Shown here piece after piece: positions 7,264-15,731 of a stretch of DNA of 46,643 nucleotides (position 1 is the stretch's first letter; each line of letters opens with the position of its first letter). The notes beneath the pieces were generated by a model. The model did no database searches. It was not told the DNA's origin and was given only the letters and a program-made list of their open reading frames with translations. Made by a program: the position numbers and the translations under genes. Origin of the DNA: Draconibacterium sp. (GTDB taxonomy: Bacteria; Bacteroidota; Bacteroidia; Bacteroidales; Prolixibacteraceae); NCBI GenBank assembly GCA_011620585.1, contig WOYV01000111.1, forward strand, positions 34,901-81,543, in the 5' to 3' direction.

Positions 7264-10218
7264 TTACTTAAAGTCATCGTGTTTAATTACCAAAGGAATC
7301 TGAAAATGCACTTCAGCGCCCGGATTACAATCCTGTATTTCGAACTCGATATTTCGGCTTTTCTGCAATAACCCGATCCGTTCGCGGGTGATTTTGGTCC
7401 CGAGTCCGGTCCCCAGCGATTCCGACTGGGCGTTTAATCCTTTTCCGTTGTCGCGAACAAAAATATGTAGAAACCGGTCTACCACTTTTATCTGTATTTC
7501 GATTTTTGCATTTTCGACTTTAGCGTTTCCAAAACCATGTTTTATCGAGTTTTCTACCAATGGCTGAAGCATCATGGGTGGAACCAGGATGTTTTCGGGC
7601 GAATGCGTGGCCGGGAGTTTAATTTCAAAAATAAAGCAATGATTACAACGAAACTGTTCGAGTTCCATGTATTTGGTCACCATCTCAATTTCGCTGCTCA
7701 GGCTGATGGCTTCTTTTTTTACACTTTGCAGAATTACCCTTAACAGTTTCGAGAACCTGACTATGTAATCGTTTGCCTGTTTTTTATATCCTGCATTGAT
7801 CAGGCCACTGATGTTGTTCAGGCAGTTCATCACAAAATGCGGGTCGAGTTGGGCTGCCAGTGCCTCGCTGCGCAACTGTGTAAGGCGCTGTTGTGTAGCA
7901 GCCTTCTGCTTTTCACGGTTTCTGAAAAACTGAACCAGCGCTAATACAACTACAGCAAATACAAGTAGTTCAATAAGCACGAACCACCACTTCTTCCAGA
8001 ATGGCTGGTTAATGGTAAAAACCGATCGAAGTATTTCTGAACTGGCAATAGAAACCCCTGCATCGGCTTTTACTTCAAATTCGTAGGTTCCGGGCTGAAG
8101 GTTATAATACATTATTTCGTTGTTCTCGCCTGGTTCCGACCATTCGTTTTGCAAGCCTTTTAAGCGGTAGTAATACCGGATATTCCCCGAATTGGTAAAC
8201 GAAACAGCATCCACCACAAAACGAAAATTGTTCCGGTCGAATCTGAAATCTTCCATGTTTCCGGGCACCTCGGCCTGCCAGTGTATGATGTCGTTTGATG
8301 ATGAAGCATTTAAATAAATGAGTGGAGGATTTATTTTTTTATTGATCAGTTTTTGCGGATCAAAACGGGTAACCAGGTCGCTGGTAGGAATCCAAACCAT
8401 GCCTTCGGAGTCGGTAATAAAACCATTTTGCCCGCATTCGATACCGGTAAAACCGTTGCTTTGGTTAAACAGAATTGTCTCGAAAACACCACTTTTATAA
8501 TATTTCCCGAGATCGGCAATGTACAAGCCTTTAATTCCGCCCAGAAACAAATAATGAGGTTCAACAAAAAGCAGGGAATAAAAGGCTTCTTCGGGGCGGG
8601 TTGCCACATGATGTAAGGTGTCGCCGGTAAACAAATTAATGTTGCCAATCCCGGCAATCCAAACGTTTTCCTTGTAATCTTTTGCCAACGAATAACTGTA
8701 TTGCAGATTTTCATTGTTGTAATGAACGATGCTATCTTCCTGAATCACACTCATTCCATTTCGCCCAATTACAAGCATGTTCCCGTATTTGTCGTGCTCA
8801 AAATTAAGCACACTCGAAACTCCCAGGTCTTCATAATCCCAGCTTCTGATTTGCTTGTTTGGTTCTATTTTATACAAGCCTAAAACGCCGCTGCAATAAA
8901 AGGTCCCGTCAGAATAAATTTTCGTCATTTGGTAGGGCGACTCAGGTAGTCCGCGCACAGGAGTAAACTCGTTGTTTTCGTATTTCAGGATGTTGCATTC
9001 GGTCGGGAAATAGAGGGCCGAACCCTTCCGGCTTGCTCCCATATAGTATCGATACCGCTCGGGCACCGGTTTTTTTCTCACATGTTTCACAAGGGCCGAG
9101 TTTAATTTTTGGGTGTAATCGGTGACCGAGGTTCCATTCCATTTCCAAAGTCCGTTTTGGTACGATGCAAACCAAAAGTTGTGTTCATCATCTTCAAGCA
9201 CCGACCAAACCCAGTCTTTGTTCCCCTTATTGAATTTAAAATTCTGAAAATTGAACTGAAAAAAATTGTATAATCCTTCTTCGGTCGAAACCCACAGGTT
9301 ATCGTCCCTGTCGAAAACCATATCCCGGATTTGTGTCAGATTTTGTTTGATCGCTACAAGTTTATCTTTATAATAGTAGAGATTCTGGTCTGTTTTCACA
9401 ACCAGCCCGTCGTTTGTGGGTGTCGAAATAATTTTGATAAAACGTCCGGGGTCTTTGATTTCGAAAAGAAACCGGAACGTGTTTTGGTCAATAAGAAAAA
9501 CCTGATGCAGATTATTGACGGCATAAAATTGGTCCCCGCCCTGCACTATTTGTTCAATGTCTCCGGGGTTATGGATTTTCCGGATGAGATTTCCGGTTTT
9601 AACATCCGAAATATAGAACGAATCAGCAGTGGCCTGCCACATATAATTGTTTTCACCTTCCTCTAATAAAAGAATTCGACCTTTTTGGGGATTAACCGGA
9701 TAGATTTTTAAGGAATCGATGAACGAATAATCCATAACCGAAGGAATCTTTTCTTTTCCGTTGGCCGACATGGTGTACACTTCTTTTTGATTATAGTGTT
9801 GCGAATGCGTCGCGAAAGAAACAGTTTGTATGTTTTGCGGATAATTATATTGAATGATGGAATCGCCAATTATTTCTCCAAATTTAGCTGGACTAAAAAG
9901 GAGTAGCCTGCTATCCCTGGTTTCACCCATGACAATGATATCGAGGCCTGGTAATATTCCATTGGGGTAGTTTTTGAAACGGTGTCCGTCGAAACGGCTG
10001 GGACCGGCTTTGGTCATGCACCACAAATACCCGCGGCTGTCGGTGAACATCGACATTACCTGCATTTGGGCCAATCCATCCTGAACCGTATAATGTTTAA
10101 AAGTATATTCCTGCGATACTTGTTGGGCGCTTACACGCGAAACAGCGCCGGCAAAAACCAGACAAAGCGTAAAAATAACTACGGGAAGAATTTGCTTGGT
10201 TTGTTGAATAACTGGCAT
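7264..10218 (-). CDS. Y_Y_Y sensor histidine kinase (LytS-type) with periplasmic propeller
   Basis: 984 residues starting with a signal peptide/anchor (cleavage near VSAQQ). A long periplasmic region contains two-component-regulator propeller repeats (VQDGLAQ, DSRGYLWC, DDNLWVSTEEGLY) and then a Y_Y_Y domain (about 660-735, RYYYRLKGL, NLQPGTYEFEV). One membrane helix follows at about 744-765. The cytoplasmic part is a His_kinase domain with AQLDPHFVMNCLNNI (His794) and an HATPase_c domain (VENSIKHGFGN, RDNGKGL, GTGLGTKI). This is the family phosphorylating LytTR regulators, and its partner follows at 6470-7219. The usual PHFIFNSLN box reads PHFVMNCLN. The ligand is unknown; relatives often sense oligosaccharides or their breakdown products. 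Confidence 0.93.
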   Translation of the reverse strand: MPVIQQTKQILPVVIFTLCLVFAGAVSRVSAQQVSQEYTFKHYTVQDGLAQMQVMSMFTDSRGYLWCMTKAGPSRFDGHRFKNYPNGILPGLDIIVMGETRDSRLLLFSPAKFGEIIGDSIIQYNYPQNIQTVSFATHSQHYNQKEVYTMSANGKEKIPSVMDYSFIDSLKIYPVNPQKGRILLLEEGENNYMWQATADSFYISDVKTGNLIRKIHNPGDIEQIVQGGDQFYAVNNLHQVFLIDQNTFRFLFEIKDPGRFIKIISTPTNDGLVVKTDQNLYYYKDKLVAIKQNLTQIRDMVFDRDDNLWVSTEEGLYNFFQFNFQNFKFNKGNKDWVWSVLEDDEHNFWFASYQNGLWKWNGTSVTDYTQKLNSALVKHVRKKPVPERYRYYMGASRKGSALYFPTECNILKYENNEFTPVRGLPESPYQMTKIYSDGTFYCSGVLGLYKIEPNKQIRSWDYEDLGVSSVLNFEHDKYGNMLVIGRNGMSVIQEDSIVHYNNENLQYSYSLAKDYKENVWIAGIGNINLFTGDTLHHVATRPEEAFYSLLFVEPHYLFLGGIKGLYIADLGKYYKSGVFETILFNQSNGFTGIECGQNGFITDSEGMVWIPTSDLVTRFDPQKLINKKINPPLIYLNASSSNDIIHWQAEVPGNMEDFRFDRNNFRFVVDAVSFTNSGNIRYYYRLKGLQNEWSEPGENNEIMYYNLQPGTYEFEVKADAGVSIASSEILRSVFTINQPFWKKWWFVLIELLVFAVVVLALVQFFRNREKQKAATQQRLTQLRSEALAAQLDPHFVMNCLNNISGLINAGYKKQANDYIVRFSKLLRVILQSVKKEAISLSSEIEMVTKYMELEQFRCNHCFIFEIKLPATHSPENILVPPMMLQPLVENSIKHGFGNAKVENAKIEIQIKVVDRFLHIFVRDNGKGLNAQSESLGTGLGTKITRERIGLLQKSRNIEFEIQDCNPGAEVHFQIPLVIKHDDFK

Positions 10219-10332
10219 TTTACCTTTGCTTTTGGTTCTTTTTACGAAGATAAAATTTATCGCATTTAAATTGGGGAGAAAGTGGTATTTGAAACAGTTC
10301 TATTTAAGATACTTGAATGGGGCGGGCCTGGT

Positions 10333-10367
10333 ACAAAAAACAGGAACCCGAAGGCCCCTGTTTTGTA
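10333..10367 (-). terminator. Rho-independent terminator after the ROK kinase gene
   Basis: On the minus strand a 10-pair stem (AACAGGGGCC with GGTTCCTGTT, two G-T wobbles) closes a TTCG tetraloop and is followed by six T. It begins 8 to 12 bases after the stop codon of the kinase gene, so it should end that transcript. Confidence 0.85.
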
Positions 10368-10374
10368 TAAATTG

Positions 10375-11361
10375 TTATTCCGATAGTTTATCCAGTTCTT
10401 TCCAAACCAGTGCACTGGCGCCAACAATAGCGGCATCGCCCGGTTTAAGTTTCGATGGAAGAATTTTGATTTTCTTTTGAAAAATCGGGAGCAGGTGTTT
10501 TTCCATGTGCTCTTTGGTTGGCCTGAAAATGTATTCTCCGGCAGCAGTTGGCCCCCCAAAAAGGAAGATAGCTTCAGGACTCAGGTGATGAACCGTTGTA
10601 GCCAGTCCCTGGCCAAGCCATTCGCCTGTTTTTTCGAATACTTCGAGCGCAATTTTATCTCCTTTTTCAGCTGCGTCAAAAATCATTTTCGAATCCAATT
10701 CCTTAAAAGATTTGTCGGCTAATAAACTGTCATTGGCATTATAATGAACCATCAGCTCGAAAGCAGTACGTTTCATCCCCGGCGCCGAACAATAAGCTTC
10801 GAGGTGACCCAAAGCTGAACATCCACAAAGCCTGCCTCCCGGAACAAGCGTAGTATGGCCGCATTCTCCGGCAAAACCGTCGTGTCCGTATACCAGGTCG
10901 CCGTTTACTACGATACCACTTCCAACGCCGGTTCCAAGTGTAAACATCACAAAGTTTTTCATGCCCTTGGCGCCGCCGTAAATCATTTCGCCCAAAGCAG
11001 CGGCATTGGCATCGTTGGTGAGTGCAATGGCACTCATATCCGCGAAATGTTTTCGAAGCAATTCAACAAAAGGCACCATGCCTTTAAACGAAAGGTTTGG
11101 GGCATATTCAATGGTTCCGCTATAGTAATTTCCGTTCGGGGCTCCAATCCCGATTCCCAGGATTTCCACATCCGCGTTCAGCAATTTCACTGATTTTATT
11201 AATTCTTTTATGGCGGATGATAAATCGGTAATATAGCGATCGATATCACCGTGCGATGGTGTCGAAATATTGTCTTTTACCATTACATTTCCTTCGGGAT
11301 CTACTACACCGATGGCGGTATTAGTTCCCCCTACGTCAACGCCTATTGCAACTTTCTTCAT
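10375..11361 (-). CDS. ROK-family sugar kinase (glucokinase-like)
   Basis: 328 residues, the usual length for ROK glucokinases, which phosphorylate glucose or related hexoses with ATP in the cytoplasm. Seen: phosphate-binding DVGGTN at 9-14, catalytic Asp117 in TNDANAAA, and GTGVGSGI at 143-150. The zinc-binding ROK signature is at 166-188: His169, Cys179 and Cys181 are present, but the third cysteine of the usual CxCGxxGCxE is replaced by His186 (CGCSALGHLE). His can still bind zinc, so activity is plausible. It is a single gene between a terminator and its own promoter. The exact hexose cannot be told; N-acetylated sugars are possible because an amino-sugar operon lies 4 kb away. Confidence 0.88.
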   Translation of the reverse strand: MKKVAIGVDVGGTNTAIGVVDPEGNVMVKDNISTPSHGDIDRYITDLSSAIKELIKSVKLLNADVEILGIGIGAPNGNYYSGTIEYAPNLSFKGMVPFVELLRKHFADMSAIALTNDANAAALGEMIYGGAKGMKNFVMFTLGTGVGSGIVVNGDLVYGHDGFAGECGHTTLVPGGRLCGCSALGHLEAYCSAPGMKRTAFELMVHYNANDSLLADKSFKELDSKMIFDAAEKGDKIALEVFEKTGEWLGQGLATTVHHLSPEAIFLFGGPTAAGEYIFRPTKEHMEKHLLPIFQKKIKILPSKLKPGDAAIVGASALVWKELDKLSE

Positions 11362-11412
11362 TGTATAGATTTTATTTTAATGTTATTGAAATGCTTTTTA
11401 GCCGAGCTTGGG

Positions 11413-11420
11413 CAAATTTA
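11413..11420 (-). promoter_or_regulatory. -7 promoter element for the ROK kinase gene
   Basis: The minus strand reads TAAATTTG, an exact match to TAnnTTTG, about 50 bases upstream of the kinase start. The -33 element is not obvious. Confidence 0.5.
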
Positions 11421-11542
11421 AAAATATTATACAATTCTCCTTGTTATCGGCGCGGCAAACAAGCAATTTAGTGTAAATAAAAATAAGCTTTAGTCAAACA
11501 GAAGACGATCGACTTTTATAGTGAGAAATATTTTGTGTTCAG

Positions 11543-11550
11543 TAACTTTG
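11543..11550 (+). promoter_or_regulatory. -7 promoter element for yidD
   Basis: TAACTTTG matches TAnnTTTG and ends 17 bases before the yidD ATG at 11568, so the leader would be very short. It also means the longer frame starting at 11535 is not the true start. Confidence 0.5.
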
Positions 11551-11567
11551 CGCCTTCATCAATTGGT

Positions 11568-11837
11568 ATGAAAAAGTTGAAGGAAAGAATATTGAAGTTT
11601 CTGGGCTTGATTTTACTGGTTCCGGTTTATATTTACAAGTATGGGGTTTCGCCGTTTACACCGGCGTCTTGTCGTCATATTCCCACTTGTTCGGAATACG
11701 CTGTACAAGCTATTAAAATACATGGCCCTTTCAAAGGCTTTGTACTCACTGCCAAACGCATTTCGCACTGCCATCCCTGGGGTACTCACGGATACGATCC
11801 TGTGCCACCCCGAAAGGAGAAGAAGCGAAAGAATTAG
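11568..11837 (+). CDS. yidD: YidD, membrane protein insertion efficiency factor
   Basis: 89 residues from the ATG at 11568 (MKKLKERI). The family is 70-90 residues long, which supports this start over the upstream non-ATG frame. Seen: an N-terminal amphipathic/hydrophobic helix (LGLILLVPVYIYKYGVSP), then the family core with CRHIPTCSEYAVQAI and the HCHPWGTHGYDPVP tail. YidD helps YidC insert inner-membrane proteins and sits at the cytoplasmic face. Its usual neighbours (rpmH, rnpA, yidC) are absent here, which is common in Bacteroidota. A separate promoter follows for the zinc transporter operon. Confidence 0.95.
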   Translation: MKKLKERILKFLGLILLVPVYIYKYGVSPFTPASCRHIPTCSEYAVQAIKIHGPFKGFVLTAKRISHCHPWGTHGYDPVPPRKEKKRKN

Positions 11838-11846
11838 CGATCATCC

Positions 11847-11875
11847 TTGAATTCAAAAACATAAAACTAAATTTG
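11847..11875 (+). promoter_or_regulatory. Promoter of the zinc ABC transporter operon
   Basis: TTG at 11847-11849 is separated by 18 bases from TAAATTTG at 11868-11875. This is the expected -33/-7 layout of a Bacteroidota housekeeping promoter, with the start codon 38 bases downstream. No clear zinc-repressor (Zur) palindrome is visible. Confidence 0.6.
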
Positions 11876-11913
11876 CTGATCGTTGTTCTATTGTGGACAT
11901 TTAAACAGATATC

Positions 11914-12792
11914 ATGAAAAAGACCTTACTCATACTGGTAGCGGCGGTAATTTTAGTATCGTGTGGCAGTAAAACAAAAAAACAAACCGACGATACACCC
12001 ACTGTGATCACCGTCAGTATTTTGCCCGAAAAAACCTTTGTCGAAAAAATTGCAGGCAATGATTTCGAAATCAATGTACTGATTCCTCCGGGTTCGAGCC
12101 CGGCTGCTTATACTTTACTCCCTTCGCAAATGAAAGACATAGCGCAATCGGCGATTTGGTTCCGCATAGGTTATATCGGGTTCGAGCACTCGTGGAAGGA
12201 CAAAATTGCACAGGCAAATACCAAAATGAAGGTTGTAAACATCTCGGAAGGGCTTGATCTGATTGCAGAAGAAGAAGAGGAACAGCACGGTGATCATGCG
12301 CATCTCGAAGGTGTTGATCCGCACACCTGGCTTTCGCCGCGTTTGGTAAAACAAATGGCAAAAACAATTTTAAACGAAATATCAACCATGAAACCCGAAA
12401 GAGCCGAAATTTACCGTTCCAATTACGATAAATTTATGGAAGAATGCGATGCGCTGGATACTGAGATCAGAACAAAGCTCGAACCATACAAAGGCCGGAA
12501 GATTATTGTTTTCCACCCCAGTTTGTCGTACTATGCGCGAGAGTATGGGCTGGAACAGCATTCGCTTGAATCGGGCGGAAAAGAACCTACGCCGGCGCAT
12601 ATGAAATCGGTGGTCGACATCGCGAACAAGGAAAACATACAGGTTATATACATTCAGGGAGAATTCGACCGCGAACAAGCCCGGGTTTTTGCCAACGAAA
12701 TCAAAGGAGAAATTGTTGAAGTGTGGCCACTAAATCCTGAGTGGGAAGCCAATCTTCGAAAAATGACTGATATTTTTATTTCACATTTTTAA
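11914..12792 (+). CDS. znuA: Zinc/manganese ABC transporter substrate-binding lipoprotein (ZnuA-like)
   Basis: 292 residues. The lipoprotein signal ends in LVSCGS (Cys17), so it should be lipid-anchored. It belongs to the cluster 9 metal-binding protein family: the VSILPEKTFVEKI opening, the acidic/His-rich loop EEEEEQHGDHAH, DPHTWLSP, a helix linker, then VFHPSLSYYAREYG and GKEPTPAHM. His in DPHTW and in FHPS, plus an acidic residue near GEFD, are expected metal ligands. The first conserved ligand region, normally PGxDPHxYEP, reads PGSSPAAYTL and lacks the histidine. The stop overlaps the ATPase start by one base, showing tight co-translation. Zinc is the likely metal because of the His-rich loop and the zinc-ribbon gene in the operon, but manganese cannot be excluded. 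Confidence 0.87.
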   Translation: MKKTLLILVAAVILVSCGSKTKKQTDDTPTVITVSILPEKTFVEKIAGNDFEINVLIPPGSSPAAYTLLPSQMKDIAQSAIWFRIGYIGFEHSWKDKIAQANTKMKVVNISEGLDLIAEEEEEQHGDHAHLEGVDPHTWLSPRLVKQMAKTILNEISTMKPERAEIYRSNYDKFMEECDALDTEIRTKLEPYKGRKIIVFHPSLSYYAREYGLEQHSLESGGKEPTPAHMKSVVDIANKENIQVIYIQGEFDREQARVFANEIKGEIVEVWPLNPEWEANLRKMTDIFISHF

Positions 12793-13547
12793 TGAAAGCG
12801 CTGCTTAAAATAGAAGGCCTGAGTTTTGGCTACGACAAAGTTCCTGTTATCGAAGACATTTGTTTCGAAGTTTTTGATCAGGATTTTATTGGCGTTATCG
12901 GTCCAAACGGGGGCGGAAAAACCACTTTGCTAAAAGCCATTCTCGGCCTGATCAGAGCCGACAAGGGAACGATAACATTTGGCGAAAAAATGCAGGGAAG
13001 GAAAAAGGCGATTGGTTATTTGCCGCAGGTTCGTTACATCGACAAAAAATTCCCAATAACCGTGCTCGATGTTGTTCTTTCGGGTTCAATAATGGTGGAT
13101 CGTAAAATTATTGCACAAAAAACCATCCGCGAAAAGGCGGAAGCTTTACTGGGTGAAATGGGGCTTGCTGATATCAGGAACAAAGCGATTGGCGAACTTT
13201 CGGGCGGGCAAATGCAGCGTGTGTTTTTGTGCCGTGCGCTTATCAGCGATCCGAAACTTTTGATCCTGGATGAGCCCGATACTTTTGTAGACAACCGTTT
13301 TGAAGGCGAGTTGTACGAAAAACTTAAACAATTAAATAAGGATATGGCGATCATTTTAGTGTCGCACGATGTGGGGACCATTACCAGCTATGTAAAAACT
13401 ATCGCCTGCATTAACCGCCACTTGCATTACCACAACAGCAATAAAATAACGCAGGAACAACTGGAATCCTACAATTGCCCGATCCAGATTATTTCACACG
13501 GCATGGTGCCGCACACGGTTCTCAACATTCACGATCACGAACACTGA
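12792..13547 (+). CDS. znuC: Zinc ABC transporter ATP-binding protein (ZnuC-like)
   Basis: 251 residues. Walker A GPNGGGKTT (about 37-45), Q-loop in GYLPQV, signature LSGGQ, Walker B LLILDEPDT and switch His in LVSHD are all present. This is the cytoplasmic motor that powers metal uptake with the permease one base downstream. The Walker A residue usually written GAGKST reads GGGKTT, as in many metal transporters. The C-terminal 25 residues are His-rich (HGMVPHTVLNIHDHEH), which fits a metal-sensing or metal-handling tail. Confidence 0.93.
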   Translation: MKALLKIEGLSFGYDKVPVIEDICFEVFDQDFIGVIGPNGGGKTTLLKAILGLIRADKGTITFGEKMQGRKKAIGYLPQVRYIDKKFPITVLDVVLSGSIMVDRKIIAQKTIREKAEALLGEMGLADIRNKAIGELSGGQMQRVFLCRALISDPKLLILDEPDTFVDNRFEGELYEKLKQLNKDMAIILVSHDVGTITSYVKTIACINRHLHYHNSNKITQEQLESYNCPIQIISHGMVPHTVLNIHDHEH

Positions 13548-13548
13548 C

Positions 13549-14358
13549 ATGGATACATTTTTCGAATTATTTACCTACGATTTTTTTCAGAAAGCAGTGC
13601 TGGCCGCAGTTTTTGCCAGTATCTCGTGTGGTATCATCGGTAGTTACATTGTATCGCGCCGTATTGTATTTATCAGCGGAGGAATTACACACGCTTCGTT
13701 TGGCGGCATTGGTTTGGCCTTTTTGATGGGTTTTAATCCGCTGCTGGGCGCCGTACTTTTTGCCGTAGCTGCCGCGCTGGGGATACAATTTTTTACCAAC
13801 GTAGCCGAAATCCGCGAAGATTCTTCCATTGCCATCTGGTGGTCGTTGGGAATGGCGCTTGGGATTATCTTTGTTTTTCTGACCCCGGGTTACACCCCCA
13901 ACTTAATGAGTTATTTGTTTGGTAATATTCTAACAGTCACCAACTCCGAACTATGGTGGATGTTTATGTTGAACGTGTTAATCATAGGGTTTTTTACACT
14001 GTTTTTCAGGAAGATACTTTACATTGCTTTCGACGAAGAGTTTGCACGCACAGCCGGATTGCCGGTTCAGTTGTTTAATTACCTGACCATGACACTGATT
14101 GCTTTAACTGTTGTGCTGAATATTCGGGTAGTAGGAATCATTCTCATCCTCTCGTTACTTACCATCCCGCAGGCTTCGGCCAACCTGTTTACCAAAGATT
14201 TTAAGAAACTGCTGATTCTCTCGACGGTTTTCGCATTTATCGGAACCTTGCTTGGGTTGTTTATCTCTTATTTTCTGGATATTCCTTCGGGAGCGTCGAT
14301 TATTTTTACACTGGTTTTGATGTTTGGTATTCTGCGTTTACTCAAATCAGTTTTCTAA
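13549..14358 (+). CDS. znuB: Zinc ABC transporter permease (ZnuB-like)
   Basis: 269 residues with about seven or eight hydrophobic segments. Family motifs seen: SGGITHASFGGIGLAF (about residues 42-57), SSIAIWWSLGMALG, and LLTIPQASANLF near residue 200, the ABC-3 permease signature. It forms the membrane channel with ZnuC. It starts 1 base after znuC ends and overlaps the following zinc-ribbon gene by one base, so all four genes are one transcriptional unit. Confidence 0.93.
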   Translation: MDTFFELFTYDFFQKAVLAAVFASISCGIIGSYIVSRRIVFISGGITHASFGGIGLAFLMGFNPLLGAVLFAVAAALGIQFFTNVAEIREDSSIAIWWSLGMALGIIFVFLTPGYTPNLMSYLFGNILTVTNSELWWMFMLNVLIIGFFTLFFRKILYIAFDEEFARTAGLPVQLFNYLTMTLIALTVVLNIRVVGIILILSLLTIPQASANLFTKDFKKLLILSTVFAFIGTLLGLFISYFLDIPSGASIIFTLVLMFGILRLLKSVF

Positions 14359-14552
14359 TGCTGGGTCAGAAAAGGGAAAAATTTTATGGTTGTCAATCGT
14401 GTGGAATCGAGTTTTCGAACCTCGATGGAACCCGAACATGTAGTAATTGTTTTGCCTGCACCGGTTGCGAAATTTATCTCTGTCCTTTCTGTGGCGCTGA
14501 AGTAATAATTATGCCGATGAAAACTCCACAGACAAAATCATCATCAGATTGA
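14358..14552 (+). CDS. Small eight-cysteine zinc-ribbon protein at the end of the znu operon
   Basis: 64 residues with cysteines in four pairs: Cys12-Cys15, Cys28-Cys31, Cys34-Cys37 and Cys42-Cys45. That is enough for two zinc sites. No signal peptide or membrane segment is visible, so it should be cytoplasmic. The start codon overlaps the permease stop (TAATG). Position at the end of a zinc uptake operon suggests a role as a zinc buffer, chaperone or sensor, but this is inference, and it could equally be a generic zinc-ribbon protein. The last 20 residues are Ser/Lys-rich and probably unstructured. Confidence 0.75.
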   Translation: MLGQKREKFYGCQSCGIEFSNLDGTRTCSNCFACTGCEIYLCPFCGAEVIIMPMKTPQTKSSSD

Positions 14553-14916
14553 TTTTTGATACCCGATTCCTGATATTGATTCTTAACCCTAAATTGAAGG
14601 ATTGATGGACTGAGTAATTGTTATTAAATACTTAATCATTCTTTTCTGATACGTATAGTTCTTACGACAAATTACAACAGATTTCTGTCAATCTCTATAA
14701 ATCATGGAATTAGAAACTTGTAGCTCTTAGCTTGCCACTCATGGCTTTTTTATGTTTTACAACGCTAATTTATCTGGTAATACATATTGTTTAAAAACAA
14801 AGAAAAATGTATTTTCGGTGCGTGCCAGTGGCGCTCAACAATTCGGGATTATTTATAATCCAAAACTGCCCCGACAGTAACGTCGGGGCAGTTTCTTTTA
14901 TTCTAAGCCAGCTTTT
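14553..14916. other. 364-base non-coding region between the convergent znu and nag operons
   Basis: No frame of note. It is AT-rich and contains a strong hairpin terminator at its right end. I see no RNA gene or mobile element in it. Confidence 0.7.
14863..14900. terminator. Bidirectional terminator between the znu and nag operons
   Basis: A perfect 13-base stem (14863-14875 with 14882-14894, core CTGCCCCGAC) with a six-base loop is flanked by T-rich sequence on both strands. It starts about 22 bases beyond the nagB stop on the minus strand and can also stop the znu transcript. Confidence 0.9.
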
Positions 14917-15696
14917 TTAAACCCATTCCGTGAAATATTTCACCGTGCCCACTTTTAATTCCAGGGTAGCTTCTTCATCGCAAACAATAATTCCCTGAGG
15001 GTGCATCTGAAGCGCCGAGAGTGTCCACATGTGGTTAATCCCGTTTTCAACTACGTTTTGCAGCGCGCGGGCTTTTTTATAGCCGTTCACCAAAATCAGT
15101 ATTTCTTTCGAATCGAGAACGGTTTGTACACCTACGGTAAGCGCCTGTTTTGGTACCTGGTCGAGGTCGTTGTTAAAGAAACGCGAGTTGGCAACAATCG
15201 TATCGTAATTCAGGTTAACCAGCCGGGTGCGCGATTGGAGCGACGAACCCGGAACATTAAAGGCAATGTGCCCGTCGGCGCCCATTCCGCCCATAAACAG
15301 TTCGATCCCGCCAAAACTTTTAATCTTCTTTTCGTACTCGGCACATTCGCGGTTAAGGTCAGTCGCATTTCCGTTAAGAATATGAATGTTCCCGCGTTTT
15401 ATGTCGATGTGTTTGAAAAAGTTTTCGTGCATAAAACTGTGGTAGCTCTCGGGATGGTTTTCAGCAATGCCCACATACTCGTCCATGTTAAAAGTAACTA
15501 CATTGTCAAAAGACACCTTTCCTGCCCGGTTCAGTTCAATCAAGGCTTTGTATGTTCCAACGGGCGTCGATCCGGTAGGTAATCCCAGCACAAACGGCCG
15601 CGGCGCTGTTGGAGCAAATTGATTAATCCTTTCGGCAATATGTTTGGCAGCCCACCGGCTAAGTTCGTCGTAATTTTTATGGATAATAAGTTTCAT
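14917..15696 (-). CDS. nagB: Glucosamine-6-phosphate deaminase
   Basis: 259 residues, the normal length. It converts glucosamine-6-phosphate to fructose-6-phosphate and ammonia in the cytoplasm, the last step of amino-sugar breakdown. Seen: phosphate loop [16 protein letters not shown] (about 39-54), FNMDEYVGI with the catalytic Asp, and [18 protein letters not shown] with the catalytic His. It is the third gene of an operon behind a ROK regulator and a NagB-like/PIG-L fusion, 35 bases after the fusion, and is followed by a strong terminator. Confidence 0.96.
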   Translation of the reverse strand: MKLIIHKNYDELSRWAAKHIAERINQFAPTAPRPFVLGLPTGSTPVGTYKALIELNRAGKVSFDNVVTFNMDEYVGIAENHPESYHSFMHENFFKHIDIKRGNIHILNGNATDLNRECAEYEKKIKSFGGIELFMGGMGADGHIAFNVPGSSLQSRTRLVNLNYDTIVANSRFFNNDLDQVPKQALTVGVQTVLDSKEILILVNGYKKARALQNVVENGINHMWTLSALQMHPQGIIVCDEEATLELKVGTVKYFTEWV

Positions 15697-15731
15697 CGTA
15701 GTTGTTCTGTTAAGTGATTTTTATGTTTTTG

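Noticed and set aside
14553-14862. Possible small RNA between znu and nag operons
   Set aside because: Only the terminal hairpin is clear; no promoter or structured body could be supported.
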